NCBI RefSeq assembly: GCF_002959965.1 | Contig: NZ_PREV01000026.1 | Span: 1,216,501-1,280,500, forward strand | Origin: Microbulbifer pacificus | GTDB lineage: Bacteria > Pseudomonadota > Gammaproteobacteria > Pseudomonadales > Cellvibrionaceae | Direction: 5' to 3' | DNA: 64,000 nucleotides | Part shown: one piece after another, positions 53,732-62,311 of the stretch | How positions within the stretch are numbered: the first letter of the stretch is position 1 | Layout of the letters: every line of letters begins with the position of its first letter | Notes under the pieces: model-generated | Databases searched by the model: none | Told to the model about the DNA's origin: nothing | Seen by the model: the letters and a program-made list of their open reading frames with translations, nothing else | Translations under genes and position numbers: made by a program

Positions 53732-55015
53732 ATGACATTCCGCACCCTGGGATTGAGCGAGTCGATCCTGCAAGCCCTTGAAGACAAGGGCTATGCAACC
53801 CCCACCGAGATCCAGCGCAAGGCGATTCCCGCCATTCTGGACGGGCGCGATGTGACCGCGACCGCGCAGACAGGCACCGGCAAAACCGCCGCGTTTGTAT
53901 TGCCGATTCTGCAGTCACTGGGTGAGACACAAGGGCGCCGCCCCAAGCGCTTCCGCGCGCTGATCCTCGTGCCCACCCGCGAGCTGGCCATGCAGGTGCA
54001 GGACAATATCGAGCTGTATGGCAAGCATCTGGCCGTTTCCTCCATGGCGATGGTGGGTGGTGTCGACCTGGAGCCGCAGAAGCAGCGGTTGATCGAGGGT
54101 GTGGATATTGTGGTCGCCACCCCCGGTCGCCTGCTGGATCTCGCGTACCAGCGCGCACTCTACTTCGATGAACTGGAAGTCCTGGTGCTGGATGAAGCGG
54201 ACCGCATGCTGGATATGGGGTTTATCGACGACCTTGAAAAAATCATCGCGCGCCTGCCGGCGGAGCGCCAGAGCCTGCTGTTCTCTGCGACCCTGTCGAA
54301 CCAGGTAAAGTCGCTGGCCAGATCGGTGGTCAACGACCCGGTGGATGTCTCTGTTTCCGTCACCCAGAAGACAGCACCGAAAATCTCCCAGTGGCTGATC
54401 GCCGTGGACAAACACAACAAATCGGCGCTGCTCAGCCACCTGATCAACGAGCGCAACTGGACCCAGGCGCTGATCTTTATCCGCACCCAGCACGGCGCGG
54501 CGAAGCTGGTGAGCCAGCTGGAAAAGCGCGGCATCAAGGCGGAGGCGATTCACGGCGGCAAGAGCCAGGCCTCGCGCTCAAAAATTCTTGCGGATTTCAA
54601 ATCCGGTGAACTGAGCATACTCGTTGCCACCGGCGTGGCCGCGCGCGGGATTGATATCGATGAACTGGCGCGAGTGGTCAACTACGATATGCCCGACGAG
54701 GCCGACGAATATATCCACCGCATCGGTCGCACCGGCCGCGCCGGTTTATCCGGCGAGGCGGTTTCCTTGGTATCCAAGGACGATTTCAAGCGCCTGTGTG
54801 CGGTGGAGCGTCGGCTGGGCAAAATCATCGACCGGGTTACTATCGAAGAATTCCCGGTGGTCAAAGATCTGCCGCCGTCCAATTTAAACTTTGTTTCCAA
54901 AAGTGCTAAAACACCCAAGCACAACAGAAAAGAAAACCACACCAAGAAAGAAAGCCACACCGCGAAGGCCGCAGAGCCCGCCGCCAAAACACCCTGGGGA
55001 GGCATCAGGAAATGA
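53732..55015 (+). CDS. DEAD-box RNA helicase (RhlE-like)
   Basis: The 427-residue protein has the standard helicase motifs in order: AQTGTGKTAAF (I), PTREL (Ia), ATPGR (Ib), DEAD (II), SAT (III), VATGVAARGIDI (V) and HRIGRTGR (VI). The C-terminal tail (about 395-427) is rich in Lys and His with repeated KKE/KKES units, suiting RNA binding. RhlE-type helicases remodel ribosomal RNA or mRNA. Its stop overlaps the next start by four bases. Confidence 0.93.
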   Translation: MTFRTLGLSESILQALEDKGYATPTEIQRKAIPAILDGRDVTATAQTGTGKTAAFVLPILQSLGETQGRRPKRFRALILVPTRELAMQVQDNIELYGKHLAVSSMAMVGGVDLEPQKQRLIEGVDIVVATPGRLLDLAYQRALYFDELEVLVLDEADRMLDMGFIDDLEKIIARLPAERQSLLFSATLSNQVKSLARSVVNDPVDVSVSVTQKTAPKISQWLIAVDKHNKSALLSHLINERNWTQALIFIRTQHGAAKLVSQLEKRGIKAEAIHGGKSQASRSKILADFKSGELSILVATGVAARGIDIDELARVVNYDMPDEADEYIHRIGRTGRAGLSGEAVSLVSKDDFKRLCAVERRLGKIIDRVTIEEFPVVKDLPPSNLNFVSKSAKTPKHNRKENHTKKESHTAKAAEPAAKTPWGGIRK

Positions 55016-55905
55016 TCGGTTCCAATTTCCGGAGCAAGGTGCGCATTCTCTTTGCCATCGTACTGACCGCTCTCAGCACTGCGGCCTCTGCCGCGTCGGA
55101 TTTCTTTGCCAACCCGCAGCTGCAGCGCCAGGCGCCGGCGGCCTTTGCGCTGCAGCCGGAGGCGCGGGGCTTTTTACAACCTGCGTTCCAGCAAACCCTG
55201 ACGCAGGGCGATGCACTGGTGGCCGCGATCCGCGAGGACAAGCAACTGGCAGAGGCCATTGCCCGTTGGCCCAGCCTGTCGATGGAACAGCAGGTTCCCT
55301 ATCTCAAGAAGCTGTTTGCTCTGGAAACTTCGGTCATGGGTATCGAGCCCCCCAGGCTTCTGATCGACAACCACAGTTATCCGGGGCGCACGGTGTACTT
55401 CGACTTCGATCCGAAGGTGCCCTCTACGGGTACCGTGTACCTGAACCCGGAAAAGCTGGCTGAGCGCCCCAGGTACGAATCTCTGGCGTTTTTGCTGCAC
55501 GAAACTCGCCATTCGTTCCAGTTCCAGCGGGCGTTTGGCAATGCCGCTCCCGCAAGTGCCGTTGAACGCGGCTTTGCGGCGGCATTTGAAGCGCAAAAGA
55601 GCCTGAAAGGTTTCTCGTTCAGCGATTTTCTCACGCTGTTGAATGAGTACGAGGCCTTCCAGTTTGCCAATTACGTACTGGGCCAGCTGACAAACTGGCA
55701 ACTGGAAATGACGGACATGGGCACCTTTGCCAGCCAGTTCGACAAACACGGTGAACTCAAGATCGATTTGATTGCTTTGGCCGCGGAGCAATCCGACCTC
55801 AGCCTGCTGGAGCGCTACAACAGTCTGGCCGAGGCGCAGTACCAGTTGCGCCAACAGAAGTCAGCGGTGACCGGGGATTCCGGGAAGAAGAACGAAAAAG
55901 ACTGA
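55012..55905 (+). CDS. Exported protein with HExxH motif, coupled to the helicase
   Basis: The 297-residue protein has a signal peptide (1-28) and a helical mature part. A zinc-peptidase-like motif is seen as HETRH (His163, Glu164, His167) in ESLAFLLHETRHSFQFQRAF. Candidate third ligands Glu212 and Glu214 lie in NEYEAFQFA. No named family is recognised. The gene starts inside the helicase stop (ATGA), an odd pairing of a cytoplasmic RNA enzyme with an exported protein. Confidence 0.78.
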   Translation: MIGSNFRSKVRILFAIVLTALSTAASAASDFFANPQLQRQAPAAFALQPEARGFLQPAFQQTLTQGDALVAAIREDKQLAEAIARWPSLSMEQQVPYLKKLFALETSVMGIEPPRLLIDNHSYPGRTVYFDFDPKVPSTGTVYLNPEKLAERPRYESLAFLLHETRHSFQFQRAFGNAAPASAVERGFAAAFEAQKSLKGFSFSDFLTLLNEYEAFQFANYVLGQLTNWQLEMTDMGTFASQFDKHGELKIDLIALAAEQSDLSLLERYNSLAEAQYQLRQQKSAVTGDSGKKNEKD

Positions 55906-56028
55906 TAGCGACCTCACGCAGGCAGATTTGGCCGCCAAAAAAATTTCCGCCGCTGTCGATTTCAGATCAGGCTCTGCGACTATTGGGTACCAACGCAATC
56001 CATCGTTGGATCAATTTGAGGAAAGACC

Positions 56029-56442
56029 ATGTCCAGAATGATGTTTGTGAACCTGCCAGTAACCGACCTGGGAAAATCCATCGAGTTCTTCTCCCGGCTG
56101 GGCTTTGAATTCAATCCCCAGTTTACCGACGAGACTGCGACATGCATGATCGTCGGCGAGACCAATTTCGTCATGTTGCTGACCCGGGAAAAGTTCAGCA
56201 GTTTCACACCCGGCCTCGATATTTGCGATACCGGGAAGAGCACCGAGGTGCTGGTGTGCCTGTCCGCCGACAGCCGCGCTGAAGTAGACGCCCTGCTCGA
56301 CAAGGCGGTAGTCGCCGGCGGCAGCAATTTCCGCGAGCCGGAAGATTACGGTTTTATGTACGGCCGCTCCTTCCGGGATCTGGACGGACATATCTGGGAA
56401 ATCATGTGGATGGATGCTGCGGCGGTGCAGCAGGCCAACTGA
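56029..56442 (+). CDS. VOC-family (glyoxalase/bleomycin-resistance fold) protein
   Basis: The 137-residue protein has two beta-alpha-beta-beta-beta units, beginning FVNLPVTDLGKSIEFFSRLG and ending RDLDGHIWEIMWMD. GAGGAAAG precedes the ATG at ideal distance. The family binds metal and carries out varied ring-opening, lyase or resistance reactions; this one is the PhnB-like short type. The substrate is unknown. Confidence 0.88.
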   Translation: MSRMMFVNLPVTDLGKSIEFFSRLGFEFNPQFTDETATCMIVGETNFVMLLTREKFSSFTPGLDICDTGKSTEVLVCLSADSRAEVDALLDKAVVAGGSNFREPEDYGFMYGRSFRDLDGHIWEIMWMDAAAVQQAN

Positions 56443-56465
56443 TATACAGAGAGAATGGGCAGTAT

Positions 56466-56912
56466 ATGTCTCATAGGAAGTCGCCGGCGGGGAAACGCAA
56501 ACCCAATCGCACCTCCCCGGGCGGCTTTCCCCCGTCTTTGTTCGTCTTAATCTTTTTTGGTCTGCTTGCCGTTTCCGTGGCCATTGGAAAATTGCCCCCG
56601 GTGGTACTGCTGTTCTACCTCGGTATCAGCCTGCTGACCTACCTGATTTACTATTTGGACAAATCTGCGGCGCGCAGTGGCAGCTGGCGTACTAAGGAGA
56701 GTACTCTCCATCTGTTGTCTCTGCTGGGTGGTTGGCCCGGTGCGTGGTTCGCACAGCAGCAGTTCCGACACAAGACCCGCAAACAGCCGTTCCGGTTTAT
56801 TTTCTGGCTGACGGTGCTCGCAAATCTCGGCGTGCTGGCCTGGCTACATACCGCGGAGGGTGGAAATTATCTCAGTACGCTGTTGGGCGCTTACCGCGAC
56901 TTTTCTTTTTAA
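56466..56912 (+). CDS. DUF1294 membrane protein
   Basis: The 148-residue product starts at the ATG giving MSHRKSPAGKRKPNRTSPGG. A basic N-terminal segment precedes about four hydrophobic segments, with the DUF1294 motif YYLDKSAARSGSWRTKE. Many DUF1294 proteins carry an N-terminal cold-shock domain; this one lacks it but keeps a basic tail in its place. The function is unknown. It follows the VOC gene closely. Confidence 0.85.
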   Translation: MSHRKSPAGKRKPNRTSPGGFPPSLFVLIFFGLLAVSVAIGKLPPVVLLFYLGISLLTYLIYYLDKSAARSGSWRTKESTLHLLSLLGGWPGAWFAQQQFRHKTRKQPFRFIFWLTVLANLGVLAWLHTAEGGNYLSTLLGAYRDFSF

Positions 56913-56940
56913 CGCTGAAAGAGTGTTCACTCGGATACAT

Positions 56941-56970
56941 AAAGGCAAACCAATATCTGGTTTGCCTTTA
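56941..56970. terminator. Hairpin between the DUF1294 and SRPBCC genes
   Basis: Perfect twelve-base arms AAAGGCAAACCA and TGGTTTGCCTTT surround a five-base loop between two convergent genes. The outer parts of the arms are A and T, but no long T-run follows, so termination strength is uncertain. Confidence 0.55.
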
Positions 56971-57045
56971 TGTGCCTGTTGAGGCGGGAGCCACAATACG
57001 GCTTTCATTGCTTTTGCGGATTACACGCCGCGTCCTCAAGTAACG

Positions 57046-57489
57046 TCACTGATTGATTTCCGGCTCGACCAGGCGCGCCAGTGCCGCCAGGGATTCCTGC
57101 CAGCCGAGGTAACACATCTCCACCGGAATCACGTCGGGAATCCCCTCCTGCACGATGCTGAGTTCGGTGCCGCAGGATACGGCTTTCAACGTGACGGTCA
57201 CTTCCATGGTGCCGGGCAGGTTCGGATCGTCAAAGGTGTCGATGTAGCGGATCAGTTCGTTCTCCACCAACTCCTTGAATTCCCCGCCAAACGAGTGGCT
57301 CTGCCCGGTGGTGAAGTTGGTGAACGATGCCTTGAAGGTGCCGCCGACTCTGGGCTCCAGATGCTCGTAGATGGCATAGAAACCGTCCGGTGGACACCAT
57401 TTGGCCATGGCGTGCGGATTCATAAAAGCGCGATAGACACGCTCGGCGGGTGCGCGCAGGACGCGGTGCAAACGTACGGTGCCAGTCAT
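57046..57489 (-). CDS. SRPBCC (AHSA1-type) family protein
   Basis: The 147-residue protein begins with VRLHRVLRAPAERVYRAF, the usual entry strand and helix of the START-like fold. It ends with the amphipathic helix after MCYLGWQESLAALARL. AGGAG precedes the ATG. The family binds hydrophobic ligands in a deep pocket; this member has no assigned ligand. It is transcribed away from the DUF1993 gene. Confidence 0.88.
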   Translation of the reverse strand: MTGTVRLHRVLRAPAERVYRAFMNPHAMAKWCPPDGFYAIYEHLEPRVGGTFKASFTNFTTGQSHSFGGEFKELVENELIRYIDTFDDPNLPGTMEVTVTLKAVSCGTELSIVQEGIPDVIPVEMCYLGWQESLAALARLVEPEINQ

Positions 57490-57845
57490 GGTGTTTCTCC
57501 TGTGTATAAACGGTAGGGGTTTCTGTCGACTCTCTGAGCGCTGGTCGTTTGAAGTTAGTCGGACGGGGTTGGCGGATTTCGACAGCGCCCGAATATTTTT
57601 TTCACATTTTCAACTCGGGAAGCTCGCCACCTGACGGTTGTTTCATCACACGCGCCCAAATTGGTTGCGGTGAAAACTATGAAGAGATCCAACCTGATTG
57701 CAACGCGTAATTCGACGCAGCAGCAGGGGGTGAACGCTTCTATTCTCGGCGACGTCTATTCCGGCCCCGGCTTCCCTTGAAACACCAGAAGCAGCCTCCA
57801 TAACCTGTGTGCGTTTTGTATTCCCCAACCTAATGAGAGTTCACT
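57490..57845. other. Divergent intergenic region, SRPBCC and DUF1993 genes
   Basis: This 356-base region holds an AT-rich patch (57590-57612) but no gene, RNA or strong hairpin I can support. Promoters for both genes are expected here. Confidence 0.35.
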
Positions 57846-58361
57846 ATGGCCAATCAGGAAATCAACGAGATCAAGCGCATATTTATATCGAGACTGGATG
57901 TGCTCGATCATATTCTCTCCATCGGCGAAAAGCATTTTGCCGATACCAATGCGCTGATGCAGGAGCGTCTGGCGGAAGATATGTACCCATTTGGTACGCA
58001 AGTCGCATTTGTGTGTAATCAGCCCCTGGGCTTCGCTCAGTGGTGTGCGGACCAGGCCATCGAAAACCTGAGCAAGGACGTCGATACTCTGGAGCAGGCG
58101 CGTGCGCATATTGCACTGACCAGACAGATGGTTGAACGCATTGCCGCAGACGACAGCAAGCTGGACGAAGTGAAGCACATCGGCCTTGGCCCGGGCCGCT
58201 ACGCGGATCTTCCGGCACGTCAGTACATCAACGATTTCCTGATGCCGAATCTGTATTTTCACATTTCCATCGCCTACGCGATTCTGCGCAAGCTGGGCGC
58301 GCCGATCGGCAAGTTCGACTACATGACGTTCCTCGCGCCTCACGTCAAACAGGAAGCGTGA
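57846..58361 (+). CDS. DUF1993 (DinB-like) family protein
   Basis: The 171-residue protein is helical, with conserved segments YPFGTQVAFVCNQP and YFHISIAYAILRKLGAPIGK that are typical of DUF1993. The family is structurally close to DinB/YfiT four-helix bundles, which bind a metal through histidines. No function is known. A strong terminator follows. Confidence 0.88.
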   Translation: MANQEINEIKRIFISRLDVLDHILSIGEKHFADTNALMQERLAEDMYPFGTQVAFVCNQPLGFAQWCADQAIENLSKDVDTLEQARAHIALTRQMVERIAADDSKLDEVKHIGLGPGRYADLPARQYINDFLMPNLYFHISIAYAILRKLGAPIGKFDYMTFLAPHVKQEA

Positions 58362-58399
58362 TCCACAGGCCGCGCCGTAACGCGCGGCCCGCGTCGCTC

Positions 58400-58434
58400 A
58401 AAAGCCGGTCACGATTCATCGACCGGCTTTTTTA
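58400..58434 (+). terminator. Rho-independent terminator of the DUF1993 gene
   Basis: Eleven-base arms AAAAGCCGGTC and GACCGGCTTTT surround a ten-base loop, and the plus strand continues with more Ts. It overlaps the last codons of the convergent ABC exporter gene, which therefore cannot use it cleanly. Confidence 0.85.
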
Positions 58435-60265
58435 TTGCGAAGTCCTGAAACTGCAGTTCCGCCAGCCGCTTGTACAGCGGTGATATTTTTATCAGCTCCC
58501 CGTGGGTTCCCTGCGCGATGATCTGCCCCTGATCCATAACGGCGATATTGTCCGCGTGCAGTATCGTCGCCAGCCTGTGCGCAATGACGATGGTGGTACG
58601 GTTCTGCATCAGGGTTTGCAGGGCCTGTTGCACGTGGTATTCGCTCTCGGCGTCGAGCGCACTGGTGGCCTCATCCAGCAACAGAATTTTGGGGTCTTTC
58701 AAAATGGCGCGGGCAATGGCGAGGCGCTGCTTCTGGCCACCGGAGAGACGCGTGCCCTGCTCCCCAAGATGGCTGTTGTAGCCGTCTGGCAGCTGCAGGA
58801 TAAAGTCGTGGGCGTGGGCGGCCCTCGCGGCGGCAATGACTTCCTCATCACTCGCATCCGGCTTGCCGTAACGCAGGTTGTACCAGACATCCGCGGTAAA
58901 CAGCGCGGGCTGCTGCGGCACCACGGCCATCTGACGACGCAGGGTGGCCGTGTCGAGATCACGAATGTCGGTACCGTTCAGGGTGATACGCCCGTGTTGC
59001 GGGTCGTAGAAACGTTGCAGTAGTTCCAGCAGAGTGGATTTGCCCGCGCCGGAGGGACCAACCAGGGCGAGGCTTTTGCCGGCGGGGACGTCCAGTTGCA
59101 GGTCGCGGATCGCCGCCTGCTCGGGCCGCGACGGATAACGGAATTCCACCGCAGCAAATGCAATGCGGGCACCAGCCTCACCGGCGATGGACTCCGGTTC
59201 GACACCACCGTTACCGCGGGGAATGTCCGCTTTTACATTCAGCAGATCCATCAGCCGTTCGGTGGCGCCGGTGGCACGCTGAAGTTCGCCATAAACCTCG
59301 GAAATCGTGGCAACGGCGGAGCCCATCATGATGGCGTAGAACACAAACGCCGCCAGGTCACCGCTGCTCATGCGCCCGGCAATCATGTCGTTGCCGCCTA
59401 CCCACAGCAGCCCGCTGACGGCGCCGAACATCAGCAGTATGACCACCGCGACCAGTAACGAGCGCTGGCGTATACGGCGGCGGGCGACGCTGAACGCCGT
59501 TTCCACCTCTGCGGCGAAGGCCTGCTGTTCGTGTTGCTCACGGGTATAGCTCTGCACGGTTTTGATGTGCTGGATAATCTCACCGGCGTAGCTGCCTACA
59601 TCGGCAATGGAATCCTGGCTCGCCTTGGAGAGTTTGCGCACCCGGCGACCGTAGAACACGATCGGCAGCAACACCAGCGGCACCCCCACCAGCACCATCA
59701 GGCTGAGTTTGAGATTGGTGAACAGCAGCAGGATCAGCGCACCGACAAACATCAGTGCACTGCGCAGCGCCATGGAGAAGGAGGTGCCGATAATGTGCTG
59801 CAGCAGGCTGGTATCGGTGGTGAGGCGGGACATGATCTCGCCGCTGCGATTGGTCTCGAAGTAGCTCGGGTGCAGGGTGACAATGTGGTCAAACACGGCC
59901 TTGCGCAGGTCCGCCACCACCCGCTCCCCCAGCCAGGACACAAGATAGTGGCGCGCATAGGTGCCGACGGCCATCAGCACGGCGAGCACCATGATGACCA
60001 GCACCGCATGGCTCAGGGCCTGGCTGGAATCCCCCGTCAGCCCGTGGTCCACCAGCAGACGCACGCCCTGGCCGATGGCCAGGGTAACGCCCGCGGTGAA
60101 CACCAGTGCCACTCCCGCCCCCCACAGAACACCCCGGTAGGGGCGGACATAGCGCCAGAGCGCGGCGACCATAGCACCGGCGCTCATACTGGCCGCCCCT
60201 GGCGGGGCTGTGGCCGCGAGGGCTGCGGGAGTCGGAACGCTGGCAGTTTCGGGAGTCTCTGGCAT
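58409..60265 (-). CDS. ABC exporter, fused permease and ATPase (MsbA-like)
   Basis: The 618-residue protein has a six-helix transmembrane domain (about 30-340) and an ATPase domain (about 370-605) with Walker A GPSGAGKST, signature LSGGQKQR and Walker B ILLLDEATSALD. It forms a homodimer. The MsbA/LmrA group exports lipids or drugs; the substrate here is unknown. An Ala/Pro-rich N-terminus of about 30 residues precedes the first helix, and a later ATG at residue 27 is possible. Confidence 0.92.
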   Translation of the reverse strand: MPETPETASVPTPAALAATAPPGAASMSAGAMVAALWRYVRPYRGVLWGAGVALVFTAGVTLAIGQGVRLLVDHGLTGDSSQALSHAVLVIMVLAVLMAVGTYARHYLVSWLGERVVADLRKAVFDHIVTLHPSYFETNRSGEIMSRLTTDTSLLQHIIGTSFSMALRSALMFVGALILLLFTNLKLSLMVLVGVPLVLLPIVFYGRRVRKLSKASQDSIADVGSYAGEIIQHIKTVQSYTREQHEQQAFAAEVETAFSVARRRIRQRSLLVAVVILLMFGAVSGLLWVGGNDMIAGRMSSGDLAAFVFYAIMMGSAVATISEVYGELQRATGATERLMDLLNVKADIPRGNGGVEPESIAGEAGARIAFAAVEFRYPSRPEQAAIRDLQLDVPAGKSLALVGPSGAGKSTLLELLQRFYDPQHGRITLNGTDIRDLDTATLRRQMAVVPQQPALFTADVWYNLRYGKPDASDEEVIAAARAAHAHDFILQLPDGYNSHLGEQGTRLSGGQKQRLAIARAILKDPKILLLDEATSALDAESEYHVQQALQTLMQNRTTIVIAHRLATILHADNIAVMDQGQIIAQGTHGELIKISPLYKRLAELQFQDFAIKKPVDES

Positions 60266-60567
60266 TGGGGGCTACTTGTACGTCTGTCGGCAGATCGGGG
60301 GTGGATAAGCAGTATATGGGGCGGTGCCGGCCCGATACCAAGCCGGAGGGCCGACCGGCAGATAGAACATTTTGTAGACACTACCTCCACTTACCTATAC
60401 AGTGTGCGGCTGCTAGAAACAAAGCCTCACATTTACACACTACATTTCGCTGTCTTACTCGTAACACCTCGTCCTGCAGTCATTAAATCGCGGCTAATTT
60501 TCCAAGCATTTTTTATCAGGCGTCTGTTTAATACGGCGCGAACCCGATTCAATCTCAGGATTCAACA
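60266..60567. other. Upstream region of the cold-shock gene
   Basis: This 302-base gap lies between the ABC exporter start and the cold-shock gene start. Cold-shock mRNAs often have long structured leaders that act as thermosensors, and the AT-rich second half would allow one. AGGATT precedes the ATG of the cold-shock gene. No conserved cold-box motif was identified. Confidence 0.4.
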
Positions 60568-60777
60568 ATGTCCAATACCGTGAAAGGAACCGTTAAGTGG
60601 TTCGACGAAGCGAAAGGCTTCGGCTTTATCCAGCAGCAGTCTGGCCCCGATGTATTCGCACACTTCAGTGCCATCGCCAGCACCGGCTTCCGCACCCTGA
60701 CCGAAGGCCAGGCCGTTGAGTTCACCGTAACTCAGGGCAAGAAAGGCCCGCAGGCTGAAAATATCGTTGTGGTTTAA
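60568..60777 (+). CDS. CspA-family cold-shock protein
   Basis: The 69-residue protein is a single cold-shock domain that binds single-stranded RNA or DNA. RNP1 appears as KGFGFI and RNP2 as VFAHF, after the opening [11 protein letters not shown]. The length and sequence are standard. Whether it is cold-induced cannot be told from sequence. A strong terminator follows. Confidence 0.96.
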   Translation: MSNTVKGTVKWFDEAKGFGFIQQQSGPDVFAHFSAIASTGFRTLTEGQAVEFTVTQGKKGPQAENIVVV

Positions 60778-60789
60778 TCGCCACCGATC

Positions 60790-60824
60790 GCAAAAACGGG
60801 CCCTTCGGGGCCCGTTTTTGTTTG
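60790..60824 (+). terminator. Rho-independent terminator of the cold-shock gene
   Basis: Twelve-base arms AAAAACGGGCCC and GGGCCCGTTTTT enclose a TTCG tetraloop, an unusually stable form, followed by T-rich sequence. Confidence 0.93.
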
Positions 60825-60941
60825 TGGTGCATACTTCGTAACGTGGAGATGAAGCGAGCCGCCATTTCGTGGCACCATCACGCTCTTCCCGCAGGTGACC
60901 GCGGGCACTTCCGATAAGAACAACCCGAGTCTCGGTAAGCC

Positions 60942-62156
60942 ATGAGCGAAAGCGTTACACCGCCGGAACAGGATCTGACGGCACAGGATTCCCAATCGGT
61001 CGACTCTGCACCGCCTGCTGATACGGGGCAGACCACCGCGCGCACCGATGCCCGCTGTGCAAATTGCGACGAGCCCCTGCTCGGACCGCACTGTTACGCC
61101 TGTGGCCAACCGGAAAAGAGTCTGGTGCGGCAGTTCCCGGAACTGATCGGCGATTTCTTCAGTGCGGTATTCGGGCTGGACTCGCGTATAGCACGGACCT
61201 TCGGCCCGCTGTTACTGAACCCGGGCTTTCTCACCAATGAGTATTTCGCCGGCCGCCGCGTGCGCTATGTAAGTCCGGTGCGCCTGTTTGTATTCCTCTG
61301 CCTCACGGCATTCTTCGCCGCGAAACTCAGCAGCGACTGGGAAGCCACGCTCAACGTCAACCCTTCCACCACCTCCGAGGCGACCAACCGTCTCAACCTG
61401 AGCCAGGTGGAGAGCGCCATAACCAGGGCCACCACAGTGGAGGAAGTGCTGCGACTGCGTGATCTGGCGCTGGAAAATATTGCCGAGGTGGCGCAGGAAA
61501 GCGCTGATGTACCCGGTGTTTCCGGGCTGTTGAATGGCGTTGAGCAGATCGTGCGCAAGCACGCGAACCAGCGTATCGCGCAACTGGACCCGGCGGCGGC
61601 CGAGCGCCTGGCCCAGGAAGGACAGGTGAACATCCAGCCACCACACATCGAGGGGGCGCCATCGGCGGTCAACGCCTGGTTTGTGCGTCAGAGCGCGCGC
61701 CTGACGATGAACATTTCCCGCATCGAGAAGGATCCCAACCTGCTCAAGGATGCGCTGTTCGGGGCGATTCCCTCGGCGCTGTTTGTGATGCTGCCGTTCT
61801 TCGCGCTGTGTCTGGGTGTGGTGTATCTCTTCAAACGCCGCCTGTATATGGAGCACCTCATCGTCGCGCTTCACAGCCACGCGTTTATGTCTCTCACGCT
61901 GCTGCTGGCGGTGCTGCTGTTCGATCTGCGCGCCTGGCTCACCGAACCCCATACCTTGCCCCAGGCCCTGTTTAATCTGGCACTGCTGGCACTGACCCTG
62001 TGGGTACCGGTTTACCTGTTGCTGATGCAGAAACGCGTGTACCGGCAGGGGTGGCCGATGACCATTCTGAAGTACTCCGTACTCGGCGTGGTGTATATCA
62101 CCCTGCTCAGTATCGCCACCGTGTTTGCGGGGCTGGCGAGTGTCGCCAGTTTCTGA
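60942..62156 (+). CDS. DUF3667 membrane protein with zinc-ribbon-like start
   Basis: The 404-residue protein has a CxxC-x8-CxxC ribbon at about 37-52 (RCANCDEPLLGPHCYACGQP) and the DUF3667 core (FGLDSRIARTFGPLLLNPGF). Five or so membrane helices follow, one near 105-122 and the rest after 280, separated by a long polar helical insert (about 125-275) predicted to face the periplasm. The function is unknown. It stands alone, after a strong terminator. Confidence 0.85.
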   Translation: MSESVTPPEQDLTAQDSQSVDSAPPADTGQTTARTDARCANCDEPLLGPHCYACGQPEKSLVRQFPELIGDFFSAVFGLDSRIARTFGPLLLNPGFLTNEYFAGRRVRYVSPVRLFVFLCLTAFFAAKLSSDWEATLNVNPSTTSEATNRLNLSQVESAITRATTVEEVLRLRDLALENIAEVAQESADVPGVSGLLNGVEQIVRKHANQRIAQLDPAAAERLAQEGQVNIQPPHIEGAPSAVNAWFVRQSARLTMNISRIEKDPNLLKDALFGAIPSALFVMLPFFALCLGVVYLFKRRLYMEHLIVALHSHAFMSLTLLLAVLLFDLRAWLTEPHTLPQALFNLALLALTLWVPVYLLLMQKRVYRQGWPMTILKYSVLGVVYITLLSIATVFAGLASVASF

Positions 62157-62311
62157 GGAATCCGGGGCTGAGGCCCCGGCACTGCTCAATTAACAGACAA
62201 ATTCCTCGACTCTTAGACGCGACCACCGTATAGTGCGCGGCCCGCCGTCTTTGTCTTTTACACACCAATACCGCGGCGCTTCCTTTCAGTAATACCCCCC
62301 GGGACAGACTC

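Noticed and set aside
48235..58361. Mobile genomic island
   Set aside because: The stretch has accessory genes and some AT-rich ones, but no integrase, transposase, tRNA or flanking repeat was found.
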